NCBI GenBank assembly: GCA_017556805.1
Contig: JAFYMC010000028.1
Location: 62,001-126,000 of the forward strand
Length of the DNA: 64,000 nt
Direction: 5' to 3'
DNA from: Lachnospiraceae bacterium
GTDB taxonomy: Bacteria > Bacillota > Clostridia > Lachnospirales > Lachnospiraceae
Positions 28,112 through 36,681 of this stretch are shown here, in pieces. How positions within the stretch are numbered: the first letter of the stretch is position 1; every line of letters starts with the position of its first letter. Below the pieces are notes generated by a model. The model had not been told where the DNA came from, did not search any database, and saw only the letters and a list, made by a program, of their open reading frames with translations. The translations under genes and the position numbers were made by a program.

Positions 28112-28869
28112 ACGATATAACTACAAATCAAGCGCCCTACTCTACTGCCTTTGATTTATTCCAGCACTGGTGCAATGACGGCTATCCGGACTATGTGACC
28201 GGTGTCTGGTCCACCGACGGAAGCTCCTACAATCTTACCGTTGGTGTAACAAACGACGCCGCCGGAGAAGCCGGGAAGAAAGAAATCTTGAACTTAATTG
28301 AAGACGACACATCCGTTACCTTTGCTCCCCAGACCTTTACCCATGACTATCTGATGCAAATTCAGGAAGAACTGCTCCCGTACTTTGAGCAGGATTTAGG
28401 ATTAGTTGCTTCCGGTGTCTATGACAGGGAAAACCATGTAGGTGTGGAAATCCTTACCGCAAGGGCAAATGAGGAGGCCACTCTGATCTTTATTGCAGAA
28501 CTACAAGCAAAATACGGGGATGCGATATCCATCTCCTATACAGAGAACTACGTCACCCTTACCGATGAATTGCATACCAACACGACGACAGTCCTGATAG
28601 AGCCGCTCTCTCCGTCTGCCACCGGAACCCCCTTTTCTCCTTTGCTGGCAGCAGGATTGATTTTGATACCGCTTCTGGTCTTCGGTATTTATTTTGCCCT
28701 GAGACGTCGCTTTGTACCGGTACTGCAGACCAATGCAGGCGGAACAGTAGCACAAAGCAGCAAACTTTCCGTAAAACAGGTTGAGGAAATCGTAAAAGAG
28801 AGTTCCTTAACGATTTCGAAGGAAGTGGACGAGAGGGTGATGGAGGGAATTGGGAAGGTAATACGGTAA
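28108..28869 (+). CDS. single-pass membrane protein coupled to the ECF sigma factor
   Basis: 253-aa protein of unknown family. Residues 1-175 are acidic with alternating strands and helices and no signal peptide. One membrane helix lies at about 178-198 (FSPLLAAGLILIPLLVFGIYFAL), followed by RRRF, which places the C-terminal 50 residues in the cytoplasm. The C-terminus is rich in Lys, Glu and Ser. It lacks the HxxxCxxC zinc motif of common anti-sigma factors. By position it is the best candidate for the sigma factor's anti-sigma or sensor, but this is inference from overlap only. Confidence 0.65.
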   Translation: MNDITTNQAPYSTAFDLFQHWCNDGYPDYVTGVWSTDGSSYNLTVGVTNDAAGEAGKKEILNLIEDDTSVTFAPQTFTHDYLMQIQEELLPYFEQDLGLVASGVYDRENHVGVEILTARANEEATLIFIAELQAKYGDAISISYTENYVTLTDELHTNTTTVLIEPLSPSATGTPFSPLLAAGLILIPLLVFGIYFALRRRFVPVLQTNAGGTVAQSSKLSVKQVEEIVKESSLTISKEVDERVMEGIGKVIR

Positions 28870-28873
28870 ACAT

Positions 28874-28917
28874 TCAAAGAGCAGGATAATTTATGTATCC
28901 TGCTCTTTGATTTTTTT
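28874..28917 (+). terminator. terminator of the ECF sigma operon
   Basis: Perfect 15-bp stem TCAAAGAGCAGGATA/TATCCTGCTCTTTGA with a 7-nt loop, followed by TTTTTTT. Confidence 0.92.
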
Positions 28918-28933
28918 GAACAATGTCATAGCT

Positions 28934-30037
28934 TTAATCTAAATTATATAATCTACGGGCCTCTTCTATAAAATTACCATTAATATCCATATACGCTCCC
29001 CATACTGCACCAGAGTCTTTATACTCAATCCAACTATACCCCTTATAAAAGTACGGCTGATTAACCAATTCAATGGCCCCTAAGTCTAAAATAGGATTCA
29101 ATTCAATATCATAGAAAATATTATTTAAAAAGAAATATCCTTCACTATATTTCCCAATATTAGAGTAATACGCCCGATCTCCCTCTCCATACCTGTCATA
29201 ATACGCATATCCTACAAATTGCCTTTCTTGACGTGGACTTATATAATCACCAAAATAGTAGTATCGTAAATCAGTCTCTATCACCTCGCCTTCATCACTT
29301 ATAATTGCCAAATTACCATAACGGGCAATTAAATTTTCATATTCGTCCATTTCATATCCAAAGCCATACTCAGCCAATGCATAGCCATCCCAAAATCCTT
29401 CAATGATATCATATTTTGCATCATACCAAAACACACCTCTCTTTTCTGTATTATGGCACATACATATATTATTACCGTCTATGACAATCTGGAATATATC
29501 CCCTCCTAAGTGTTCGATTTTTTGTGGATTTTCAATATACACATCATAAGAGAAAAAGTCCCCTTCAAAATCACCCTTATAATCTACCACAGCAAACCGA
29601 TACTCCTTTGCTGTATTAATCCCCATAGCCACATATTTCCAAACAAGAAATTTTGTATCACCTCTTACATATCCGGTAATAGTACCATCGGCAATCATCT
29701 GCGGCAAAGTTACAAGTTCCGTATCTATAGAAAGTTCCATAAGATACTCTCTTGAATAGTCCTCCATAAGCTTCTCGTCTTCTGGCATTGTCGTTGGTTC
29801 AGGTGTACTTGTTGGTGCCGGCGTACTGGTTGGCGCTGGCGTACTGGTTGGCACCATCTCTTCGTTTGGTTCTTCTGTAGGTGCAATTATATCCGTCGGT
29901 AACACCTCTTTTTGTATTTCATCCGTTATTCTTGGTGTTGATGTCACCTTTCCTTCTTGTATTTCTTGAGCATCCGAACATCCCATCATACCAATTAACA
30001 CAAATAGAAAAACAATTAAAACAACTCTCTTCTTCAT
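28934..30037 (-). CDS. lipoprotein with WG-like repeats and Thr/Pro stalk
   Basis: 367-aa predicted lipoprotein. The signal peptide ends in a lipobox with Cys20 (LIGMMGC). Residues about 65-85 are a Thr/Pro/Ser stalk built from repeated TSTPAP units, likely a flexible cell-wall spacer. The rest has aromatic-rich repeats such as WGAYMDINGNF and FEGDFFSYDVYIE, similar to WG repeats; these may form a beta-propeller, but no function can be assigned. The DNA is AT-rich relative to neighbours. The next gene upstream is 79 bp away, on the same strand. Confidence 0.7.
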   Translation of the reverse strand: MKKRVVLIVFLFVLIGMMGCSDAQEIQEGKVTSTPRITDEIQKEVLPTDIIAPTEEPNEEMVPTSTPAPTSTPAPTSTPEPTTMPEDEKLMEDYSREYLMELSIDTELVTLPQMIADGTITGYVRGDTKFLVWKYVAMGINTAKEYRFAVVDYKGDFEGDFFSYDVYIENPQKIEHLGGDIFQIVIDGNNICMCHNTEKRGVFWYDAKYDIIEGFWDGYALAEYGFGYEMDEYENLIARYGNLAIISDEGEVIETDLRYYYFGDYISPRQERQFVGYAYYDRYGEGDRAYYSNIGKYSEGYFFLNNIFYDIELNPILDLGAIELVNQPYFYKGYSWIEYKDSGAVWGAYMDINGNFIEEARRLYNLD

Positions 30038-30116
30038 TCGTAGCGACTCCTTCGTTTTCTATATTCTCCACCCTATCATACATTTTAGTCTGCGTTCCTA
30101 GACTACTTTTATTTTC

Positions 30117-33100
30117 TTAATTATTTACTTTCACAACCCTTGCCGATACATAACAATTCATCTTCAAATCCGAAGAGTATACATGATAAATTTTGTTTCC
30201 CTTGGAACTTGTATAAGTTCCCAAAATTTCAAGCTGCGCACCGTCATAAAGTGTATATGCTTTATCTGCATTCATATCCTTATCCAACCCCGCATTATAA
30301 GCAGTCCATCCTACCGACTTTAAATCCAAAGTTCCATATACCTTTTTCGGTGCTTCTCCCAACTTCACAACCTTTGCAGACACATAGCACTTCATGCCCA
30401 AACTTTCAGAATATACATGATATATCTGATTTCCTTTGGAATTTGTATATTTTCCTAAAATCTCAAACTTTGAGCCTTGGTAAATAGTATAAGCCTTACT
30501 TGCATTCATCTCAACATCCATACCAACATTATATGCACTCCAACCAAGCGCACTCAAATCCAAATATCCGTATGTCTTTGCTGGAGTTGGCGTTGCTGTT
30601 GGTTTCGGCGTCGCAGTCGGTTTCGGCGTCGCAGTCGGTTTCGGCGTCGCAGTCGGTTTCGGCGTCGCAGTCGGTTTCGGCGTCGCAGTCGGTTTTGGCG
30701 TCGCAGTCGGTTTTGGCGTTACCGTCGGCTTTGGCGTCACTGCCAGAGTCGGAGTTACTGTAACCTTAGGTTTCTGTGTTACTGTCGGCACCTCTCCCAA
30801 AGAAACATATTTTGCAGAAACATAGCAGTTCATTCCCAAGCTTTCGGAATACACATGATAAATCTTGTTTCCTTTGGAATTAACATATGTACCTAAAATT
30901 TTAAGCTTTGACCCTTGATAAATCGTATATGCCCTACTTGCATTCATCTCCACATCGGTTCCAACATTATAAGCAGACCATCCTACTTTACTTAAGTCCA
31001 AATAACCGACTTGCCCCTTTAACGTTTCGTCAATCACAGTGCCAGTATTTGTTACCTTGTCATCCGTAACCCGGTTCACATATACAGTATATCCAGAGCA
31101 CCAACTCTTCTCATACTTAATCAGATGCTTTTGCACAACGCAGTTTAGCTGGTTACCCATATTCCAATTACTATCGATAACTCTTAGCCCGTTTTCTTCC
31201 ACCGCATAAACTAACACGGAATGACCTCTCACTCTAAGTACATCGCCCGGCTTTACGTTTGCCTGCAAATCAGCTTTGTTATACGTTATCGTTGCCACAC
31301 GTTCTGCTGTCACTCTATCCGTATTGCTATTTGCGTATACATACCACTGTGCAAAGCAAGCAAAGCCAAAACACGATTGACCTGCGTGATCTCTTCTGCT
31401 TGCATTGACATCATGGGACGGGAACAACGATGTATTAATTGTTCCGAATTTATTCTTAAACCAAGAAGTATTAATGATAGTTCCTACATTACAATTTGTA
31501 CAACCGTGACTGGAATATCTTGTCGTACCACACGCCTTTTGGTTAACAGTAAAATAAGTTGTCTTGTCATCTTTTACTCCAAGCTTATTAAGAAGCTCGT
31601 CCATTTTAGCTTGTACGTTCTCGTTTGTTGTACTATCATTACCTGATGGATTTATATCCTTCACAGGCTTCTGTTCTTCAGAGGAAGGGTATACGTTCAA
31701 GTAAATGTTCATAGCCTCTGCCACATGACGTTTATAATCATACCCATGGTCCGGAATCAGTGCATCATTTAACAATTCCTGATTCCATCCCTTCTCCAAC
31801 TTATAAACAGAAGAACACACAGGATCTATCATAGAAAGATAAGTATTATACATTAACTCATACTTCTCAATCTGATCCTTTAATTCTTCATTTGAGTATG
31901 TATCAAAGTTATCCCTTATGTCTGTACGAAGTCTGACCATCTTTCCCTGTAAAATCAAAGCATATTCCATGAGATACGCCGCTTGCTTGGCATCATCAAG
32001 GCTCGCTACACCTGCCATATCAGCCCCCATAGACAACACACCGTCAACTGCATCTAATAGTCCGGTTACTTCCTTTCCTATTAATTTCAAGCAAGCTTTA
32101 CCGATAACCCGTCCTACAACATCCCCAATATATCTTTCCTTAAAATACTGTACTGGGTCTTTTTCGCGTTCTTTTTTCAAAAGTTCAATATCCTCATATA
32201 ATGCCTCCCCAGGCTCCGAACACTTCTGCAGATCGTCTAACATTTTTGCATCAGCTTCATACAAGCATAATGTAGTAACCATATACTCCGTAATAGTTAC
32301 ACCCTCCGAGAGTATTTTTTGGATATCTCCTGCTGCATCATTTCTGAAATATTTCACAATTGCATCTACTTCTGTGCTTTTCAGTTCCAATCCCGCACTA
32401 TCAAGTTTTTTTACTGCACCCTCAAAATCATTTACATTTTTCAGTTCTCCGAAAACCCCTTTAGCCTTTTCTAAGGAGTCTTTCACATTTCCAACGTATT
32501 TCTCATTAATACTATCATCCGATATCTCTTGTATTAAATATAAGAGTGTTTGCCTACGCCCTTCATCTTTTAAGTAATTTTTCCCTTTTAAAATTGTAGA
32601 TGCAATCTCAGCTCCATTTGCCACATCCGTCAATTCTAACAGTCCGCTTATACCGATTGTTTTCATCTTTTTCTGTAAAACATCGTTTGCTTCATCCAAC
32701 ATATCCAGCTCTATTTCATAAGCCGCTGCACCTAAAGCGTTTGTAGAAAACATTCTTTTATAGTTCTCTCCATACATCTTGTAATACTCATTGTCCCAGC
32801 TTTCCAAAACAGTATTTGTCGGATTGGTTACTTCTACAGCTACGGTTTTCTCTATTACTTTTCCGGTGGCTCCATTTGTAATTTTAACGGTAACATCAGC
32901 CGTTCCGGCCTTTCTCGCATACAGAGTCCCGCCCATCATCTCTGCTATTTTTTTATTAGAACTTGTCCATTGTACTTGATAATTCCAACTATCAATCTCA
33001 GGAATACCATATACTTTTAAATCAATATCATTTCCGACCTTCATCTGATACCGCTCAATCACCGTCATTTGCGAATTTGTTCCGACTCCAACGCCCCACG

Positions 33101-33509
33101 CTTCTTCTCCGACATATACCTTCGTCTTAACCGTAACTTTCTTATTGGTCAGTTTTTTCTTGTAAGTTAAAGTAATCTCTGATACTCCCGGATTCTTCGC
33201 TGTAATCAAACCTTTTCCATTTATCGTAGCCACATTGGTGTCAGAAGATGTCCATTTTGAATTTTTCCACTTACCGGCATTAATAAAACATAAATCTACC
33301 TTATCCCCCGGACTCATAAGTAATTTTTCAACTCTGTACATCTCTTTTTCTGCCGCAGAGGAAAGTTTATTTACTGCAGCTCCCTCTTCTGTCGTCTGGT
33401 ACGCCAAGTACGGTTCTGCCGCTGCCTCAGCATATGACATAGGTGCTAACATCGTCACAAGCAACGTTAGTATTAATAAAACGCTTATTTTTCTACTATA
33501 CTTACTCAT
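30117..33509 (-). CDS. secreted multidomain protein: BIG2-like domains, papain-like amidase domain, SH3-like repeats
   Basis: 1130-aa exported protein. A signal peptide ends near residue 28. Two BIG2-like domains follow (about 58-135 and 150-230), then a helical region (235-640). Residues 650-815 look like a papain/CHAP-type cysteine peptidase or amidase: Cys713 in GQSCFGFAC, His763 in RGHSVLVY and Asp779 in VIDSNW could form the triad. Three SH3-like repeats of about 70 residues lie at 835-905, 980-1052 and 1058-1130, with a Pro/Thr/Lys stalk (about 915-977) between the first two. Cell-wall attachment and remodelling is inferred. It lacks an LPXTG anchor. Confidence 0.8.
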   Translation of the reverse strand: MSKYSRKISVLLILTLLVTMLAPMSYAEAAAEPYLAYQTTEEGAAVNKLSSAAEKEMYRVEKLLMSPGDKVDLCFINAGKWKNSKWTSSDTNVATINGKGLITAKNPGVSEITLTYKKKLTNKKVTVKTKVYVGEEAWGVGVGTNSQMTVIERYQMKVGNDIDLKVYGIPEIDSWNYQVQWTSSNKKIAEMMGGTLYARKAGTADVTVKITNGATGKVIEKTVAVEVTNPTNTVLESWDNEYYKMYGENYKRMFSTNALGAAAYEIELDMLDEANDVLQKKMKTIGISGLLELTDVANGAEIASTILKGKNYLKDEGRRQTLLYLIQEISDDSINEKYVGNVKDSLEKAKGVFGELKNVNDFEGAVKKLDSAGLELKSTEVDAIVKYFRNDAAGDIQKILSEGVTITEYMVTTLCLYEADAKMLDDLQKCSEPGEALYEDIELLKKEREKDPVQYFKERYIGDVVGRVIGKACLKLIGKEVTGLLDAVDGVLSMGADMAGVASLDDAKQAAYLMEYALILQGKMVRLRTDIRDNFDTYSNEELKDQIEKYELMYNTYLSMIDPVCSSVYKLEKGWNQELLNDALIPDHGYDYKRHVAEAMNIYLNVYPSSEEQKPVKDINPSGNDSTTNENVQAKMDELLNKLGVKDDKTTYFTVNQKACGTTRYSSHGCTNCNVGTIINTSWFKNKFGTINTSLFPSHDVNASRRDHAGQSCFGFACFAQWYVYANSNTDRVTAERVATITYNKADLQANVKPGDVLRVRGHSVLVYAVEENGLRVIDSNWNMGNQLNCVVQKHLIKYEKSWCSGYTVYVNRVTDDKVTNTGTVIDETLKGQVGYLDLSKVGWSAYNVGTDVEMNASRAYTIYQGSKLKILGTYVNSKGNKIYHVYSESLGMNCYVSAKYVSLGEVPTVTQKPKVTVTPTLAVTPKPTVTPKPTATPKPTATPKPTATPKPTATPKPTATPKPTATPKPTATPTPAKTYGYLDLSALGWSAYNVGMDVEMNASKAYTIYQGSKFEILGKYTNSKGNQIYHVYSESLGMKCYVSAKVVKLGEAPKKVYGTLDLKSVGWTAYNAGLDKDMNADKAYTLYDGAQLEILGTYTSSKGNKIYHVYSSDLKMNCYVSARVVKVNN
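30601..30740. repeat. 18-bp tandem repeat encoding the Pro/Thr/Lys stalk
   Basis: Seven copies of an 18-bp unit (GGTTTCGGCGTCGCAGTC on the plus strand; five perfect, two with changes) plus a degenerate eighth, encoding TATPKP units inside the 1130-aa protein. Near-identity at the DNA level means the stalk length could vary by slippage. Confidence 0.9.
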
Positions 33510-33643
33510 ATCAATCGCCTCCTTAAATATCCGACAACTATGTTTATTCGTTATTATTATACTACTTTACGTATTAAATTGCAACGACAATTTTTAGTAT
33601 AATTAACGTATATTTTTTTATACTAATGGAGAATATTAAAATC

Positions 33644-33949
33644 ATGGATATTTTAGAGAAAATTACAGAATTGCGTAAAGAACGCCATTGGAGCGAATAT
33701 CAACTTGCTGAAAAGTCGGGATTGACCCAATCCACCATTTCTTCCTGGTACCGCAAGGGTATTTTACCTTCCATCCCTTCTCTGGAAAAGATTTGTGACG
33801 CCTTCGGTTTATCATTATCACAGTTCTTTATAGAAGAGGAATTTCAAGCAATCGTGCCAAGCAACGATCAAGTTCGCCTTCTTGCCTATGCCGCGAAACT
33901 CGCTCCCGAACAATATGATGCCCTATTACAGTTTTTAAAATCCCTGTAA
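33644..33949 (+). CDS. XRE family helix-turn-helix regulator
   Basis: 101-aa DNA-binding protein. The HTH spans about residues 5-60 (ITELRKERHWSEYQLAEKSGLTQSTISSWYRKG), and the C-terminal 40 residues (APEQYDALLQFLKSL) probably dimerise. It is transcribed divergently from the 1130-aa secreted protein and may regulate it. I start it at ATG 33644 since GGAG lies about 12 nt upstream; an ATG at 33626 has no ribosome site. The DNA is AT-rich. Confidence 0.8.
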   Translation: MDILEKITELRKERHWSEYQLAEKSGLTQSTISSWYRKGILPSIPSLEKICDAFGLSLSQFFIEEEFQAIVPSNDQVRLLAYAAKLAPEQYDALLQFLKSL

Positions 33950-34041
33950 AAGAAAAACAGAACAATGTGACAAGAATAATCCGCTTTCTACAGATTTTTC
34001 CTGACATATCGTTCTGTTTTCCATTTTGATACTTTGAAACC

Positions 34042-34515
34042 TTATTTCCTCTTCGGTACAAACTCAATCCGAATCTCCATATCCATTCCGTCAGCCAAAC
34101 GCTGTAACGTAAGCAGGGAAGGATTCGCAAGTCCTCGTTCTATCTTACTGATATCCGCTTGATAAATACCGGTCTCCTCTGCCAGACAAGATTGCGTCAT
34201 ACCGACACTGTTTCTGGCCGAAGTCAGGCTCTCTGCCACCATATTTGCAAGACCGACATCCTTTTTTCCCACTGTAACACCGCATTCCCAAATCTCATCC
34301 GCAGACAAATCAAGCTCGTCATTCCAAGAAATACCATAGCCCCCCACATCTACTTGTACCTGCATAAATAATTCCGGATTAGTTTCAAACTCCTTGAACT
34401 GCGGAAACACCGAACTTAGGACACCTACATTATATTCCTTTTCCGTACCCTCCTGGAATACTGCGGACAGTTTCAAATCTTCCAACGGCTTTACTGATTT
34501 GATTTTACGATACAT
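34042..34515 (-). CDS. DUF2442-HTH fusion protein (antitoxin-like)
   Basis: 157-aa protein in two parts. The N-terminal 80 residues (IKSVKPLEDLKLSAVFQEGTEKEYNV, ISWNDELDLSADEIWECG) match DUF2442. The C-terminal 60 residues (LTSARNSVGMTQSCLAEETGIYQADISKIERGLANPSLLTLQRLADGM) are an XRE helix-turn-helix. DUF2442 and DUF4160 proteins are commonly encoded as pairs resembling toxin-antitoxin modules; here the partner lies 18 bp upstream. The HTH would bind the palindrome in the shared promoter. I choose ATG 34515 for its spacing from AGAGAGG. Confidence 0.8.
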   Translation of the reverse strand: MYRKIKSVKPLEDLKLSAVFQEGTEKEYNVGVLSSVFPQFKEFETNPELFMQVQVDVGGYGISWNDELDLSADEIWECGVTVGKKDVGLANMVAESLTSARNSVGMTQSCLAEETGIYQADISKIERGLANPSLLTLQRLADGMDMEIRIEFVPKRK

Positions 34516-34533
34516 ACGCATCAACCCTCTCTT

Positions 34534-34788
34534 CTACCGAATTGCCGGAAGCGCTTCAAACTCCTGCGTTTCCCACATCTGAATCAGTCGCTCCCGATAA
34601 TGCTCGATAAACTCCTTTACATAGGCCTGTCCCTTTACCGGCACATCGCCTTCAAACATCTCACCGCTTTCCAGTGAAAACATCCCCACACATTCACCGT
34701 AAATTGCATGGATATGCGGTGGATTATGCTCTTTTTGCCTTAGGTACATTTTTATTACAATTCCGTGAAATCTGGCAATTACCGGCAT
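34534..34788 (-). CDS. DUF4160 domain protein (toxin-like partner)
   Basis: 84-aa protein with the DUF4160 pattern: MPVIARFHGIVIKMYLRQKEHNPPHIHAIYGECVG, including the PPHIHA motif with two His that suggests a metal or catalytic site. It is the first gene of a two-gene unit with the DUF2442-HTH protein. Toxin activity is inferred from family pairing; there is no experimental link. The start follows GGGAGGGATAGT and lies under a strong promoter. Confidence 0.8.
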   Translation of the reverse strand: MPVIARFHGIVIKMYLRQKEHNPPHIHAIYGECVGMFSLESGEMFEGDVPVKGQAYVKEFIEHYRERLIQMWETQEFEALPAIR

Positions 34789-34818
34789 ACTATCCCTCCC
34801 TACTATTATTCTATCACT

Positions 34819-34848
34819 ATTATATAGGTTTTACCCTATATTTGTCAA
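34819..34848 (-). promoter_or_regulatory. promoter of the DUF4160/DUF2442 pair with embedded operator
   Basis: Minus-strand TTGACA (34843-34848), 18-bp spacer and TATAAT (34819-34824). The palindrome TATAGG-N6-CCTATA (34823-34840) fills the spacer and touches the -10, ideal for autorepression by the HTH protein. Confidence 0.75.
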
Positions 34849-34886
34849 GTATAATAATAGTTAGACCAATTTACGCTAATCTAATC

Positions 34887-35843
34887 TTAGCTTATTTCCC
34901 CCATCGTCATCCCAGTCTCTTCATACAAAAGGGTTCTGACTGCTTCGAAGGCGCGCTTTGAAGCTTCGTTTGCCTGCTGTTGCAACTCCTCCCCCACCGG
35001 CACCTTAAACCAGCCCTTTTCAAACACCAGCGACTCCCCTCCATAGGTCGCCAAATCCACGGTTGCCGTCACAAAGTCTTCTCCGATTCTCATGGTGATG
35101 TAGTACTCCGTATTTTCCTCCGGTGTCGGAATCAGGTTCCATTCGATTTTCAAGTCGCCCTGTTTCTCTTTGAAGTAGAAATTGATGTTCTCGTCCATGG
35201 TAGCATATTCTATCGTTGCCCGGCCTCCGTCCTCTACCGTGCCTTCCGCCAGTTCCTTGTCGCCGATGTCATTGGTTTGACCATTAGCCAGAAGCCAGTC
35301 AATCAGCTTCTGCTTTCCGGATTCATCTTCCGGCTTCTCCACCGTCACCTTCCAGCATACTTCCTGTCCGGATGTCACATCCGTAACTACCAGTTCCGTC
35401 GTACCGTTTGCAATACCGTATAACATCACACCTGTAGTCTCGCGCCCCTCCTCGTAATCATATTCGCCCTCCATAAACATTGCCCGGGCAATGTCCGGGT
35501 TCTCGCTTCGAAAGGTTAGAGCCTCAAATTCGTATGCAAACTCAAAGTACAACTCATTCTCTACCGTAAGCTCATATTCCGGAAGTATCCGATCTTCTCC
35601 CGTCATTTTTTCATCATCTGCTGCCGGAGTCTCTGTCGGTAATACCGGCTCCGTTACTTGAATCGGTTCCTCCGTCTCCTTCTCCGCATCTGCACCATTT
35701 GTCGCCTCTACCGCAGGTGTTGACGATATTGCACCATCTTTTCCCGTTTCTTCCTCCCTCGCGCAGCCCTGCGCCGCAACTACCGATACAGCCAGTGCCA
35801 GCGATACCATACACGTCTTGACACCTCTGCACATTTTTCTCAT
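34887..35843 (-). CDS. hypothetical lipoprotein
   Basis: 318-aa predicted lipoprotein. The signal peptide ends at a lipobox with Cys27 (VVAAQGC). Residues 30-80 form a low-complexity Glu/Thr/Pro linker. The folded part has a BIG2-like stretch (YEFEALTFRSENPDIARAMF ... GIANGTTELVVTDVTSGQEVCWKVTVE, about 105-170) and an alpha/beta C-terminus of unknown fold. It resembles other secreted proteins in this window but has no recognised catalytic motif. The next gene upstream on the same strand ends 192 bp away; that gap contains only a weak GATATGCA hairpin (36007-36025). Confidence 0.65.
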   Translation of the reverse strand: MRKMCRGVKTCMVSLALAVSVVAAQGCAREEETGKDGAISSTPAVEATNGADAEKETEEPIQVTEPVLPTETPAADDEKMTGEDRILPEYELTVENELYFEFAYEFEALTFRSENPDIARAMFMEGEYDYEEGRETTGVMLYGIANGTTELVVTDVTSGQEVCWKVTVEKPEDESGKQKLIDWLLANGQTNDIGDKELAEGTVEDGGRATIEYATMDENINFYFKEKQGDLKIEWNLIPTPEENTEYYITMRIGEDFVTATVDLATYGGESLVFEKGWFKVPVGEELQQQANEASKRAFEAVRTLLYEETGMTMGEIS

Positions 35844-36035
35844 ACGCCTTCACTCCTTTCCCGAAACACCGTGCCACTCGCGGACTACGCCACCTGTAAA
35901 CCACGCCACTCACATCCTCGCACACTGTTCCCTGAAACACAAAAAACGAGAAACAACCATACCTCTCACGGCTGTTCCCCGCATCTTTTCTTTCCTGATT
36001 TCCTCCGATATGCAAGCTGCATATCTTCAAAGCCT

Positions 36036-36662
36036 CTATACTCTCTCCGGAATAATCTCTAAGAACGACTTTGTAATCTTTACGCAGGTCTCGTAATCCA
36101 AATGATTGGTATTGAGGCATAAATCGTAATTACCTGCGTCCGTCCATTCGTTGCCGGTGTAGTACTTGTAATACGCCGCGCGACGCTTGTCGATGGCAAG
36201 AATCTGCTTTTCACGCTCCTTGGCATCCCCCGGGAGCTTACCCTCGGTACGTGCCACACAGTCTTCTAACGGGGCGTGTATGTAGAGACGCACCGCATGC
36301 GGTAAATCTCTTAAAATGTAGTCTGCACAACGTCCTACAATAACGCACGGACCCTCCGCCGCCAAATCCTTGATCACCTTTGCCTGATAAGCAAACAGGT
36401 TATCGTTGGAGACGAACTCCTCCTTATCCGGCGGAATCAGCTCTCCGTTGTATTCCTTCTTTGCAATCTTAAACAGAAGGCTCTGCTTTAACTTCTCGTC
36501 CGCCTTTGCGAACAGTTCCTCATTGATACCGCTTTCATCGGAAGCCAGGCGCATCAGTTCTCTGTCATAGTACGGAATGTTCAGCTCCTTCGCCAACATC
36601 TGGCCGATGGTGCGTCCGCCGCTGCCGTAGCCTCTTGCAATCGTAATTACATAATTCTTCAT
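36036..36662 (-). CDS. cytidylate kinase-like family protein
   Basis: 208-aa P-loop kinase. Walker A is ARGYGSGGRTIG (about residues 9-20), and the mid-protein CVIVGRCADYIL and later VRLYIHAPLEDCVAR match the cytidylate_kin2 family, which is related to CMP kinase but of uncertain substrate. It starts with an ATG 19 bp after livF and is probably the last gene of the liv operon. The reason for that linkage is not known. Confidence 0.82.
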   Translation of the reverse strand: MKNYVITIARGYGSGGRTIGQMLAKELNIPYYDRELMRLASDESGINEELFAKADEKLKQSLLFKIAKKEYNGELIPPDKEEFVSNDNLFAYQAKVIKDLAAEGPCVIVGRCADYILRDLPHAVRLYIHAPLEDCVARTEGKLPGDAKEREKQILAIDKRRAAYYKYYTGNEWTDAGNYDLCLNTNHLDYETCVKITKSFLEIIPERV

Positions 36663-36681
36663 AGCCCTTCTCCTTTCCGGA

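Noticed and set aside
30601-30740. 18-bp repeats as a CRISPR or regulatory iteron array
   Set aside because: The repeats are in frame within the 1130-aa gene and encode a Pro/Thr/Lys stalk.
36007-36025. GATATGCA-AGC-TGCATATC hairpin as the terminator of the liv operon
   Set aside because: It lacks a U-run on the minus strand and is followed by GGAGG; left as an unassigned hairpin.
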